From: Collinsella intestinalis DSM 13280
GTDB lineage: Bacteria > Actinomycetota > Coriobacteriia > Coriobacteriales > Coriobacteriaceae
DNA length: 53,106 nucleotides
Reading direction: 5' to 3'
NCBI RefSeq assembly: GCF_000156175.1
Contig: NZ_GG692710.1
Coordinates: 994,417 to 1,047,522, forward strand
The notes beneath the pieces were generated by a model. The model was given only the letters and a program-made list of their open reading frames with translations. It was not told the origin of the DNA and did not search any database. A program made the position numbers and the translations under genes. Of the stretch, positions 32,725 through 40,715 are shown in pieces. The first letter of the stretch is position 1, and every line of letters starts with the position of its first letter.

Positions 32725-34128
32725 ATGACCACCGCCTCCACCCCTAAAACCGTCGCCGTTGTTGGCTGCACGCACGCCGGCACGTTCGCCGCTCAGTCAA
32801 TCCTCACCGCGCACCCGGATTGGACCGTGCACGTCTTCGAGCGCAACGACACCCTGTCGTTCCTCTCCTGCGGCATCGCGCTGTGGGTCGGCGGTCATGT
32901 GAGCGACCCCAACCGCATGTTCTACTCCTCCCCCGCAGCTCTCGCCGAGCTCGGCGCGCAGATGCACATGCGGCACGACGTGCTTTCCGTTGATGTCGCC
33001 GGCAAGTCTCTCGTGGCGCGCGACCTCACCAGCGGCGAGGAGTCGACCTACGTTTTTGACAAGCTCGTCGTCACGACCGGCTCCAAGCCCGTCACCCCGC
33101 CCATCCCCGGTCTGGCCGAGGGGCTTGAAGATGGCCGCGTGATGCTGTGCAAGAACTGGGACCACGGCAAGGCCATCAAGGAGAACGCCATGCAGGCGGA
33201 TTCTGTCGCCGTGATCGGCGCAGGATACATCGGCGCTGAGCTTGTCGAGCAGTTCAGTGAGGCCGGGGTGCGCGCCACCCTCATCGACGGGCTCGATCGC
33301 GCGCTCGCCAAAAACTTCGATGCGCCCATCACCGAGCAGGTCGAAGCCGTGTACGCCGAGCACGGCGTGGAGCTCGCACTGGGCCAGATGGTCACCGAGT
33401 TCCGCCTGAACGAGAGCGGTGCCGGTGTCACCGTCGTGACCACCGCCGGTGAATACGATGTCGACTACGCCATCATGGGCGCCGGTTTCCTTCCCCGCAC
33501 CGATCTGTTCGAGGGCCAGCTCGAAACCCTTCCCAACGGCGCCATCAAGACCGACGAGTACATGCGCGCATTCCCGGCCGGCAGCACCGAGGCCAGCTCC
33601 GACATCCTCGCCGCCGGCGACTCCTGCACCGTGCTCTACAACCCCACCGGCACCTATGACTACATCCCACTGGCCACCAACGCCGTGCGCCAGGCCCTGC
33701 TCGTGGCTGCCAATATCGAGGAGCCCGTGCAGAAGTACATGGGAACGCAGGCAACCAGCGCCGTGCAGCTCTACGACCTGTCCCTTGCGGCGAGCGGTCT
33801 CACCCAGGCAGGTGCCGAGGCCCGCGGCGTGAATGCCCGTTCCACCACCATCGTCCAGGACTACCGTCCCGATTTCATGCTCACCACCACGCCGGTTACC
33901 GCGACCCTCACCTGGGATCCCGAGACCCGTCGCGTGCTGGGCGCCCAATTCCTGTGCCGCCACGACGTAGCCGAGGCCGCAAATGCTATCTCCATCGCCA
34001 TCCAGGCGCGTTTCACCATCGATCAGCTCGCCAACGTCGACCTGTTCTTCCAGCCTAACTTCTGCCAGCCGGTGAACTTCATCGGTGCCGTGGCCATGCA
34101 AGCTGTGGCCGAACAGGACGCCTGCTAA
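32725..34128 (+). CDS. FAD-dependent NADH oxidase (cysteine type)
   Basis: The 467-residue flavoprotein belongs to the Nox/Npx/CoA-disulfide reductase group. It has the FAD-binding start VAVVGCTHAGTFAAQSI, the redox Cys49 in LSFLSCGIALWVGG, the NAD-binding VAVIGAGYIGAELVEQF and the FAD segment DILAAGDSC. It would reduce oxygen with NADH, regenerating NAD and protecting an anaerobe from oxygen. GAAGGAG fixes the ATG at 32725. The first glycine motif is GxTHAG rather than GxGxxG, a change I have seen in related oxidases. Confidence 0.92.
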   Translation: MTTASTPKTVAVVGCTHAGTFAAQSILTAHPDWTVHVFERNDTLSFLSCGIALWVGGHVSDPNRMFYSSPAALAELGAQMHMRHDVLSVDVAGKSLVARDLTSGEESTYVFDKLVVTTGSKPVTPPIPGLAEGLEDGRVMLCKNWDHGKAIKENAMQADSVAVIGAGYIGAELVEQFSEAGVRATLIDGLDRALAKNFDAPITEQVEAVYAEHGVELALGQMVTEFRLNESGAGVTVVTTAGEYDVDYAIMGAGFLPRTDLFEGQLETLPNGAIKTDEYMRAFPAGSTEASSDILAAGDSCTVLYNPTGTYDYIPLATNAVRQALLVAANIEEPVQKYMGTQATSAVQLYDLSLAASGLTQAGAEARGVNARSTTIVQDYRPDFMLTTTPVTATLTWDPETRRVLGAQFLCRHDVAEAANAISIAIQARFTIDQLANVDLFFQPNFCQPVNFIGAVAMQAVAEQDAC

Positions 34129-34157
34129 CCCGTTGCTCGGAACAACATGCACCCGCT

Positions 34158-34192
34158 AAGGGGCGCCGATCACCTTCGGTGCTCCTTCCTTT
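34158..34192 (+). terminator. Terminator after NADH oxidase
   Basis: AAGGGGCGCCGA can pair, using G-U pairs, with TTCGGTGCTCCTT, followed by CCTTTT. It lies 30 bp past the stop. Confidence 0.6.
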
Positions 34193-34443
34193 TGCAACAT
34201 CGGCCATCTCGACAGCGCGCCCGTTGCCCGACCCCAATAGCCCTTCTGAAAGCAAAGCCTCTTGCAGGTAAAACCACCGCCTCAATCCCTCCAAACGAAA
34301 TCCCGCGCTTTCGAAAGATCCAAAACAGCATAATCGTCCGTCTGAAAAGATGGTGCAGAGCCCCTCGGGCCACGTCTTCTGGCCGCTATGCATCCGCTAG
34401 GCAAAAATAGCCCAATTGATGCACTTCTTCAGCACGCCGTTTT
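34193..34443. other. Intergenic region before inverted-repeat element E1
   Basis: No coding frame with a credible start was found. The stretch GCCCAATTGATGCAC at 34410-34424 recurs in altered form as GCCCATTTGGATGCAC at 34492-34507 inside element E1. TGCATC (34389-34394) and GATGCA (34418-34423) form a short inverted pair. Confidence 0.4.
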
Positions 34444-34585
34444 CAATTCGTCGACTTTTGGTAATTACTTATCGCTTCCCCGAGATATAAGGCCCATTTG
34501 GATGCACACGACCAGGTGTTTTACGCGCCAGAATGCGTTGCTACCGGCCAGTCTGGAAAACTAATTACCAAAAGTCGATGAATTG
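34444..34585. repeat. Element E1: 142 nt bounded by 24-bp inverted repeats
   Basis: CAATTCGTCGACTTTTGGTA (then ATTA) at 34444-34467 is repeated inverted at 34562-34585 with one mismatch; the interior is 94 nt. No open frame fills it and no U-tract follows. It ends 72 bp before a DUF559-like gene. A second element of exactly the same total length (E2, 51039-51180) flanks the paralogous gene. Confidence 0.7.
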
Positions 34586-34657
34586 ACTTCAATCGCCCTT
34601 GCGCAATCCGACTCCCCCTTTGGGTACAAGCTCATTCATCGAGGGAGGGGGTATTTA

Positions 34658-35719
34658 ATGGAACAGGTGATTTGCGGCGCCAGCGCCTTTGAGCTTTATC
34701 GAATCCCACCCCAGGTCACACTGCTGCTCCCAGAGTTTCCCCGTTTTTCGACGCGCCGGCAACGCAGCGCCATCTCCCGGTCGAACGACCTGGGTCCTTG
34801 GCTAAATCTTCCAATACACACCCTGTGCGACAGCCCGTCAGCCCGAACACGGTCTTCGGCAATCAAGGACCACGTCTGGAGCGGGGACCTCCCGAGTTCA
34901 GCTATCTGGGAAAACAACGAAGTCGGTGTTCAGTACACCTCGCCGCTCATGACATTGCTCACCTTGGCGCCGCTCGTCTCGGTGCACCGTCTCACCATGG
35001 CCGCTTACGAACTTTGCGGGACATTCGCCGTCTACACGCCCACCAAAGAAATGCAGCGCGAGCTCGACCACTTGCGCAATCAGCGCCTCGCATGGCCGGG
35101 AGGATGGCGGCAAGTGTATGACCACGTGGGCAAACCGACGTCTCTTTGGCACCGCGACCCGCTCGTGACGCTTCATGAGCTTCGCGGGTTCTGCGAGGAA
35201 AGCAAGGGCATGCACGGCCATCGCCAGCTTTGCCAGGCCGCACGCGCGGTCACGGGCGTTGCGGCATCTCCCCTCGAAGTGCAAGCATCCATGCTGCTGA
35301 ACCTTACGCGACGACGCGGCGGCGAAGGGCTAGGGCCCATCGTCAACAACCACCCCATCACGCTGAACCGCGACGCCCGCATCCTCGCCGGCCAATCAAC
35401 CTGCTATGCCGACATCCTTTTCCCCGAAAACGACATCCATCCGGCAATCGATATCGAGCTTCAGGGCCATATGGTTCACGATGGGGGCCGAGCGGGCGGA
35501 ATAGACTCCAACCGCATGCCCGGCCTCAAGCGCATGGGTATCGAGGTCATCATGGTGACAGCCGAGCAACTCTATAACCCCGGGAGGTTCCATCGTCTGT
35601 CGGCCCACTTGTCGTCGTTGCTCGGAAAACGGCGGAAGGCGAAATCGGCGGGCATGGAAGCCGCCGAGCGCGACCTAAGGTGCGAGGTCCTTTCGAACTG
35701 GGAACAGCTGGTTCGCTGA
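34658..35719 (+). CDS. AbiEi-like/DUF559-like protein, paralogue 1 (function unknown)
   Basis: The 353-residue product has no recognised name. Its front half (VICGASAFELYRIPP, later SPLMTLLTLAPLV) follows the topology of actinobacterial AbiEi-like proteins. From about residue 203 it follows a DUF559/VSR-type endonuclease fold: SPLEVQASMLLN, then CYADILFPENDIHPAIDIEL with candidate metal residues Asp and Glu, then RMPGLKRMGIEVIMVTAEQL. The protein at 49815 aligns over the whole length at low identity. GGAGGGGG before the ATG at 34658 sets the start. It may be a lone nuclease or a toxin/defence component; no partner gene is adjacent. Confidence 0.65.
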   Translation: MEQVICGASAFELYRIPPQVTLLLPEFPRFSTRRQRSAISRSNDLGPWLNLPIHTLCDSPSARTRSSAIKDHVWSGDLPSSAIWENNEVGVQYTSPLMTLLTLAPLVSVHRLTMAAYELCGTFAVYTPTKEMQRELDHLRNQRLAWPGGWRQVYDHVGKPTSLWHRDPLVTLHELRGFCEESKGMHGHRQLCQAARAVTGVAASPLEVQASMLLNLTRRRGGEGLGPIVNNHPITLNRDARILAGQSTCYADILFPENDIHPAIDIELQGHMVHDGGRAGGIDSNRMPGLKRMGIEVIMVTAEQLYNPGRFHRLSAHLSSLLGKRRKAKSAGMEAAERDLRCEVLSNWEQLVR

Positions 35720-35723
35720 GTTC

Positions 35724-36704
35724 TCAACGGGTCCCCGCGTACTCCATCTCGCGCTCTGCTCGTGCGTTGACCTCGGCGAAGACACGGCTGAAAAATTCCT
35801 CGTCGAGCAGGCGGTACACAGCGCCGGTGACCGGGTGGTTGGTGCGCACGGTCTCATGGGCGATGGCGCAGGTCGCAGATACCGACGCCGCATCGATCTC
35901 GTACTGAGGAAACGCCGCCGCGACCTCGATGAGCTGTGGCGTAAGACGCGGCATGAGGTCGAGTTCGAGAGACTTGCCGAACAGGTCGAAATCGCCCTGC
36001 TTCTTGATACGGAAATCCCGACTGGGCTGCTCGCCACGCGCATCAATTAAATCGCTCACGGCCTGGTTCCACGTGCAGTCGGCAAGCAGGTGAACCCATG
36101 TGCCGAGCACCATGTCGAACAGGGAGCGTCGCAGCTCATTGCGGCTCAGCGCGCGTCGGGAGGTCGCAAACGCATCGCGCTGGCACGCTGCGGTTTGGGC
36201 CACATCGAAATCCCACTCGAACGTCGGCGTGTGCGCGGGAGACACGTGGGCGACCTCGGCAGCGAGGGAGGCGGGGACCTGCCAGGGCAGCTCCAGAACA
36301 GGGCCCCCGGCCGCCGCAGAGCCGGTAGGACCAACGGGCGCACGATCAGAATCGGCACCCACGAAACCGGAGGCACCGGAGGCAAAACCGGGCGCCCCGA
36401 CACCTCCCCCCGTTGCGCAATCGTCGCCGAGCGCATCCAACAGCCCGCACTCACGCGCAAGCGGCCGCACGTACGCATCGAAAAACTCGCCCGCGCGCGG
36501 CTTTGGGATGTGCTCGGGCTTGGCGAAATGCGTCACGCGATACGGAACGGGGCGCACCACGCCGGGCACCATGTAACCCACGTAGATATCGGGAATCAAG
36601 TTTCCAAAGAGAAACGCATTGCCGTCGCGCACGGCGCGCGCAACGGAGCCGCCGCCCTTGAGCAGCCGCTCCGCATGCGCGATATGTATGTTCCAGCTAG
36701 GCAC
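35724..36704 (-). CDS. Zinc-dependent phospholipase C-like protein
   Basis: The 326-residue product starts VPSWNIHIAHAERLLKGG, with NAFLFGNLIPDIYVGYMVPG and TWVHLLADCTWNQAV downstream. The His and Asp spacing resembles the zinc-dependent phospholipase C/S1-P1-like family found in Firmicutes and Actinobacteria. No signal peptide is present, so a secreted toxin is unlikely. The Gly/Ala-rich stretch at about 110-150 is probably a linker. It starts at a GTG whose G is the last base of the pheT stop (TAGTG), so translation is coupled to pheT. It ends 4 bp from the convergent DUF559-like stop. Confidence 0.72.
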   Translation of the reverse strand: MPSWNIHIAHAERLLKGGGSVARAVRDGNAFLFGNLIPDIYVGYMVPGVVRPVPYRVTHFAKPEHIPKPRAGEFFDAYVRPLARECGLLDALGDDCATGGGVGAPGFASGASGFVGADSDRAPVGPTGSAAAGGPVLELPWQVPASLAAEVAHVSPAHTPTFEWDFDVAQTAACQRDAFATSRRALSRNELRRSLFDMVLGTWVHLLADCTWNQAVSDLIDARGEQPSRDFRIKKQGDFDLFGKSLELDLMPRLTPQLIEVAAAFPQYEIDAASVSATCAIAHETVRTNHPVTGAVYRLLDEEFFSRVFAEVNARAEREMEYAGTR

Positions 36705-39178
36705 TAGCTGCGGACCTCGCCGCCGGTGGCCTTGCACACCTTCGTCACCAGCTTGGAGTGAGCGCGCTCGACCTCCTCGCTTGTAAGGGTATGGTCGTCG
36801 GCGCGATAGGTGAGCGCGAAGGCCATGGACTTCTTGCCCACGCCAACGCGCACCGGGTCGCGGTACACGTCGAACAGGCGCACGCCCACGAGCAGCTTGC
36901 CGCCGGCGGAGCGCAGACGGCGCTCCAGGTCCTCGCAGGTCACATCGTCGTCAACAACGATGGCAAGGTCGTGCTCGACGCTCGGGAACTGGGAGAACTC
37001 GCGATAGGCCTCCTGGGCGCCAGCGCCCTTGATCAGCGCCTCGAGATTCAACTCAAAGGCCACCACGGGGATATCGATGCCGTAGACATCGCGCGCATCG
37101 GGATGGATCTCGCCGACCCAGCCGAGAACCGTACCGCCGGAGAGCACCTCGGCGCCGCGGCCGGGCTGCAGGAAGGCGTAGTCGTCGCCGCCGGCGGGAC
37201 GGAAGCGGACCTTAGGCGTGCGCAGCTGGGAGAGCAGCTCCTCAACAACGCCCTTGCCGTCGAAGAAACGAAGCGGCATGGGCTTGTGATTCCAGGTCAC
37301 ATCGCCCATGGAGCCGGAAAGCACGCCCGCCACGGACTCGCGCTCCTTCGGCGCGCTGGCGTTCTCGCGGCCGAAGAACAGCGTGCCGATCTCATACAGC
37401 TGCACGTTTGCGGTGCTGTGCTTGATGTTGTACTCGACGGACTGCAGCAAGCCCGGAATGAGCGAGCGGCGCATCTCGGTCTGCTCGGCCACGAGCGGGT
37501 TCATGATCTCGACCGGGCATCCACGGCCCTCGTCCGTCATGCCGATGCGCTCGAGGTCGCCGGGGGCGGCGAAGGAGAAGTTCATGGTCTCGTTGAGGCC
37601 GCAGGCGCGCAGGATCTGACCGACCTTGCGGGTGAGCTGCTGCTCGCGGGTGAGGCCGCCGATGTGGTTTTTGGCGGCGGGGATGGTGGCTTCGACGCGA
37701 TCCATGCCCCACAGACGCAGGACCTCCTCGATCAGGTCGATCTCACGGGTGAGGTCGGGGCGGAACGTGGCGGGCATGACCGCGAACACGCACGCATCCC
37801 CCTCCCCCTCGGCCTCGACGGAGCAGCCGAGACGCGTGAGCGCCGTCTCGATGAAAGAGGGCTCGATCGCGGCGCCGCACAGCTCGTGCACGCGGGAAAG
37901 ACGCAGGCTGATGGGAGCGAGCTGCTTGGGCGAGGGATAGACGTCCACGCAACCCGGGGCAACCTTGCCGCCAGCAAGCTGCTCGATGAGGGCGCAGGCG
38001 ATGTTGGCAACATCCACGCAGCCGGTCTCGTCGACCTGGCGCTCGAAGCGGATGGAGGCATCGGAGATCAGCGCGAGGTCGCGGCTGGTGTGGGAGGTGC
38101 GGCCAGCGTTGAAGCAGGCGCTCTCCACCAGCACGTCGACGGTGGCGTCGGTAACCTCGGACTCCATGCCGCCCATGACGCCCGCGAGCGCGACCGGGGT
38201 GGCGCCGGCCTCGCCGGTGGCGATGAGACCCATGCCCGCGGAGAGTGTGCGCTCCACGTCGTCGAGGGTGCGGAAGACCTCGCCCTCACGCGCCACGCGG
38301 ACGGCCACGGAGCGCTTGCCGCTCTTCTCCTCGAACGCGTTGAGGTCGAAGGCGTGCAGCGGCTGGCCGGTGAGCATCATCACGTAGTTGGTGATGTCCA
38401 CGACGTTGTTGTGCGTGCGGATGCCGCAGGAATTGAGGCGCTGGACGAGCCACTCGGGCGAGGGACCGACCTTCACGTCGCGCACCACGCGGGCGACATA
38501 GCGATCGCACAGGCCCTCGTCGATGAGCTCGACCGAGACGGTCTCGGCGGTCGGGGTGCCGGACTCGGCGGCGATGGCAGGCAGGTCGACGTGGAAGTCG
38601 CGGTCGTAAATGGCGCCGACCTCGCGCGCGATGCCGATCATGGAGAGGCAGTCGGCGCGGTTCGGGGTGATCTCACAGTCGAGCACGGTGTCGGACGTGC
38701 CCAGGTACTGGGCAAACGGCATGCCGATGGGAGCATCCTCGGGAAGGATCATGATACCCTCGTGATCGGCGGAGAGGCCGAGTTCGCGCGCGGAGCAATT
38801 CATGCCACAGGACACGACGCCACGAAGCTTTCCCTTCTTGATCTTGATGTCGCCGGGCAGCTCCGCGCCGATCATCGCGGTCACGATGTGGTCGCCCTCG
38901 TTGAAGTTCTGTGCGCCGCACACGATCTGCAGGGGCTCCGGGCTGCCCTCGGCGTCCACGTTGTTGGTGCCCACGTCGACCATGGTGACCCACAGGTGAT
39001 CGGAATCGGGATGGGCCTCCTTGGAAAGGACCTTGGCCGTCACGATGCGATCGAAGGACTCGCCCACCGTCTCGATGGCCTCGACCTCGGTGCCGGTGCG
39101 GATGAACTCACGGGAAAGCTCGGAGGGGTCCTCCGGCAGCTCGACCATGCTCTTCAGCCAGTCGTAAGAAACTTTCAT
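36704..39178 (-). CDS. pheT: Phenylalanyl-tRNA synthetase beta subunit
   Basis: The 824-residue beta chain has the usual order: an N-terminal start MKVSYDWLKSMVELPEDPSE, a tRNA-binding EMAP-II-like domain (RIVTAKVLSKEAHPDSDHLW), the B3/B4 editing domain and B5. The pseudo-catalytic core and a C-terminal anticodon-binding FDX-ACB domain (FSQFPSVEHDLAIVVDDDV) follow. It pairs with PheS to charge tRNA-Phe. The AAGAGG site is part of an 11-bp sequence duplicated around a palindrome in the pheS-pheT gap. Confidence 0.97.
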   Translation of the reverse strand: MKVSYDWLKSMVELPEDPSELSREFIRTGTEVEAIETVGESFDRIVTAKVLSKEAHPDSDHLWVTMVDVGTNNVDAEGSPEPLQIVCGAQNFNEGDHIVTAMIGAELPGDIKIKKGKLRGVVSCGMNCSARELGLSADHEGIMILPEDAPIGMPFAQYLGTSDTVLDCEITPNRADCLSMIGIAREVGAIYDRDFHVDLPAIAAESGTPTAETVSVELIDEGLCDRYVARVVRDVKVGPSPEWLVQRLNSCGIRTHNNVVDITNYVMMLTGQPLHAFDLNAFEEKSGKRSVAVRVAREGEVFRTLDDVERTLSAGMGLIATGEAGATPVALAGVMGGMESEVTDATVDVLVESACFNAGRTSHTSRDLALISDASIRFERQVDETGCVDVANIACALIEQLAGGKVAPGCVDVYPSPKQLAPISLRLSRVHELCGAAIEPSFIETALTRLGCSVEAEGEGDACVFAVMPATFRPDLTREIDLIEEVLRLWGMDRVEATIPAAKNHIGGLTREQQLTRKVGQILRACGLNETMNFSFAAPGDLERIGMTDEGRGCPVEIMNPLVAEQTEMRRSLIPGLLQSVEYNIKHSTANVQLYEIGTLFFGRENASAPKERESVAGVLSGSMGDVTWNHKPMPLRFFDGKGVVEELLSQLRTPKVRFRPAGGDDYAFLQPGRGAEVLSGGTVLGWVGEIHPDARDVYGIDIPVVAFELNLEALIKGAGAQEAYREFSQFPSVEHDLAIVVDDDVTCEDLERRLRSAGGKLLVGVRLFDVYRDPVRVGVGKKSMAFALTYRADDHTLTSEEVERAHSKLVTKVCKATGGEVRS

Positions 39179-39181
39179 CTC

Positions 39182-39243
39182 AAACCTCTTCTATATGCAC
39201 CTCAATTTGGGGACTGTCCCCAAATTGAGATGAAACCTCTTCT
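39182..39243. repeat. Palindrome with flanking direct repeats between pheS and pheT
   Basis: CTCAATTTGGGGAC-T-GTCCCCAAATTGAG (39201-39229) is a perfect 14-bp hairpin with one loop base. AAACCTCTTCT occurs on both sides, at 39182-39192 and 39233-39243. The pattern suggests insertion of a REP-like palindrome with target duplication. One copy of the duplicated sequence now serves as pheT ribosome site. Confidence 0.65.
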
Positions 39244-40319
39244 TAGAACTGATTCAGGAAACGCATGTCACCGGTGACGAGCGTGCGCAGGTCGGGCAGG
39301 TCGTAGCGGAGCGCCGCGATGCGCTCGACGCCGGCGCCGAAGGCGAAGCCGGAGTAGACCTCGGGATCGATGCCGCAGTTGCGCAGGACGTTGGGGTCGA
39401 CCATGCCGCAGCCCAAGATCTCGATCCAACCGGAGTGTTTGCAGAAGGGGCAACCCTCGCCGCCACAGACGCCGCAGCTCACGTCGACCTCGCAGGAGGG
39501 CTCGGTGAACGGGAAGAAATGCGGGCGGTAGCGCGTGGCGCGGTCCTCGCCGAACATGCACTTCACGAAGTAATCGAGCGTGCCCTTAAGGTCGCCGAAG
39601 GTGATGCCCTTATCCACGACGAGGCCCTCGATCTGATGGAACTGGGGCAGGTGGCAGGCATCGGCCGTATCGGGGCGATACACGCGGCCCGGGGCGATCA
39701 TGTAAATGGGCGGCTCCTGGGTCTCCATGGTGTGCACCTGCACGCCGGAGGTCTGGGTGCGCAGCAGCACGTCGGACTCGCCGTGGGCATGTTCCTCGGG
39801 ATGCGCCGCGGTGCCGGGGGCGTTGTCCTTCACGTAGAAGGTGTCGCGTGCGGAACGGCTCGGGTGATCGAGCGGGGCGTTCAGCGCGGTGAAGTTATAC
39901 CAGCTGGATTCAACCTGCGGGCCAGCCTCGACCGTATAGCCAATACCGCAGAAGACGTCCTCGATCTCCTCGATGATCTGGTTGATGAGGTGCGCATGGC
40001 CGATCTGCGGACGGGCGCCGGGCAGCGTGATGTCCACGGCCTCCGTGGCCATGAGCTCGCGCACGGCGGCGCGCTTGAGGTCCTTCATGCGGCCGTCGAG
40101 CAGCGTCTCAGCCATACGGCGCATCTCGTTTGCGCGCTTGCCGAGCACCGGGCGCTCCTCGGGCTCGATCTTGCCCATCATGCGCATGAGGCCGGTGATC
40201 TCGCCCTTGCGGCCCATGAGCGCCACGCGGGCGGCCTCGAGCTTCTCGGTCGTCTCGGCGCCCTCGATCATCTCGCGGGCTCGCTGCTCGAGCTCCTCAA
40301 GCTCGTCGATCAGGCTCAT
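39243..40319 (-). CDS. pheS: Phenylalanyl-tRNA synthetase alpha subunit
   Basis: The 358-residue alpha chain has an N-terminal coiled coil (EELEQRAREMIEGAETTEKL), class II motif 1 around HAHLINQIIEEIEDVFCGIG and motif 2 with RTQTSGVQVHTME. The ATP/Phe site has SCEVDVSCGVCGGEGCPFCK. Motif 3 is in GFAFGAGVERIAALRY. The ATG at 40319 follows GAGGGG. A T-box leader precedes it, so expression rises when tRNA-Phe is uncharged. Confidence 0.97.
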   Translation of the reverse strand: MSLIDELEELEQRAREMIEGAETTEKLEAARVALMGRKGEITGLMRMMGKIEPEERPVLGKRANEMRRMAETLLDGRMKDLKRAAVRELMATEAVDITLPGARPQIGHAHLINQIIEEIEDVFCGIGYTVEAGPQVESSWYNFTALNAPLDHPSRSARDTFYVKDNAPGTAAHPEEHAHGESDVLLRTQTSGVQVHTMETQEPPIYMIAPGRVYRPDTADACHLPQFHQIEGLVVDKGITFGDLKGTLDYFVKCMFGEDRATRYRPHFFPFTEPSCEVDVSCGVCGGEGCPFCKHSGWIEILGCGMVDPNVLRNCGIDPEVYSGFAFGAGVERIAALRYDLPDLRTLVTGDMRFLNQF

Positions 40320-40370
40320 CTGTTCCCCTCTCGTCCATCGGCGCCATATAGGCGCCACGTTGTTCCATAG

Positions 40371-40690
40371 AAAAATCCGCCCTTGGGATCGTGCGATCGC
40401 TCGCACTCCCAAGGACGGATGAGATTCCGCGGTACCACCTTGATTGGCCGCCGGCTGTCTGCCCGGCGAACCCTCTTTTGCCCGATGTCGCGCGGGCGCG
40501 CGGCTCCCCTACTCAGCATGTGCAATCGGGGACGGGTGCAAATCGCACATCGCGCCCCGGCGCCCGCCGTTCAGGTCGCAGCTCGGGAGTGAACTCGGGG
40601 CTCCTCGCCGCGGGCGGGCTCTCAGCCGGTGGCCCTCCCTCTCTTTGCGGCGATGCGGTGAGGCCCGACCTCTCCGTCAACGCAGTGGTC
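40371..40690 (-). promoter_or_regulatory. T-box riboswitch leader of pheST
   Basis: On the minus strand the leader carries AAGGTGGTACCGCGG (plus 40427-40441), the canonical T-box. A terminator hairpin follows, with arms at 40407-40420 and about 40376-40388 and a U5 run at 40375-40371. Upstream, a Stem I-like region contains GAGUUCA with a UUC triplet (plus 40591-40593), a plausible Phe specifier. Uncharged tRNA-Phe would favour the antiterminator and read-through into pheST. The left limit is estimated. Confidence 0.88.
40519..40538. repeat. 20-bp repeat, copy 1
   Basis: TGTGCAATCGGGGACGGGTG occurs here, inside the pheST leader region, and identically at 42061-42080 before the M32 peptidase gene. 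Nearby bases (ATGTGC...GCACAT) make this copy part of a small inverted pair. Confidence 0.6.
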
Positions 40691-40715
40691 AAGATGATAG
40701 CATACCTGCGCTTCC

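Noticed and set aside
34079-34393. 104-codon minus frame after NADH oxidase
   Set aside because: It overlaps the end of the oxidase gene and its terminator and lacks a ribosome site. Its middle reads vaguely protein-like, but support is too thin.
36758-39277. 839-codon open frame on the plus strand
   Set aside because: It is fully antisense to pheT and rich in Gly, Ala, His and Val, as expected for the mirror of a high-GC gene. It has no ribosome site or recognisable motif.
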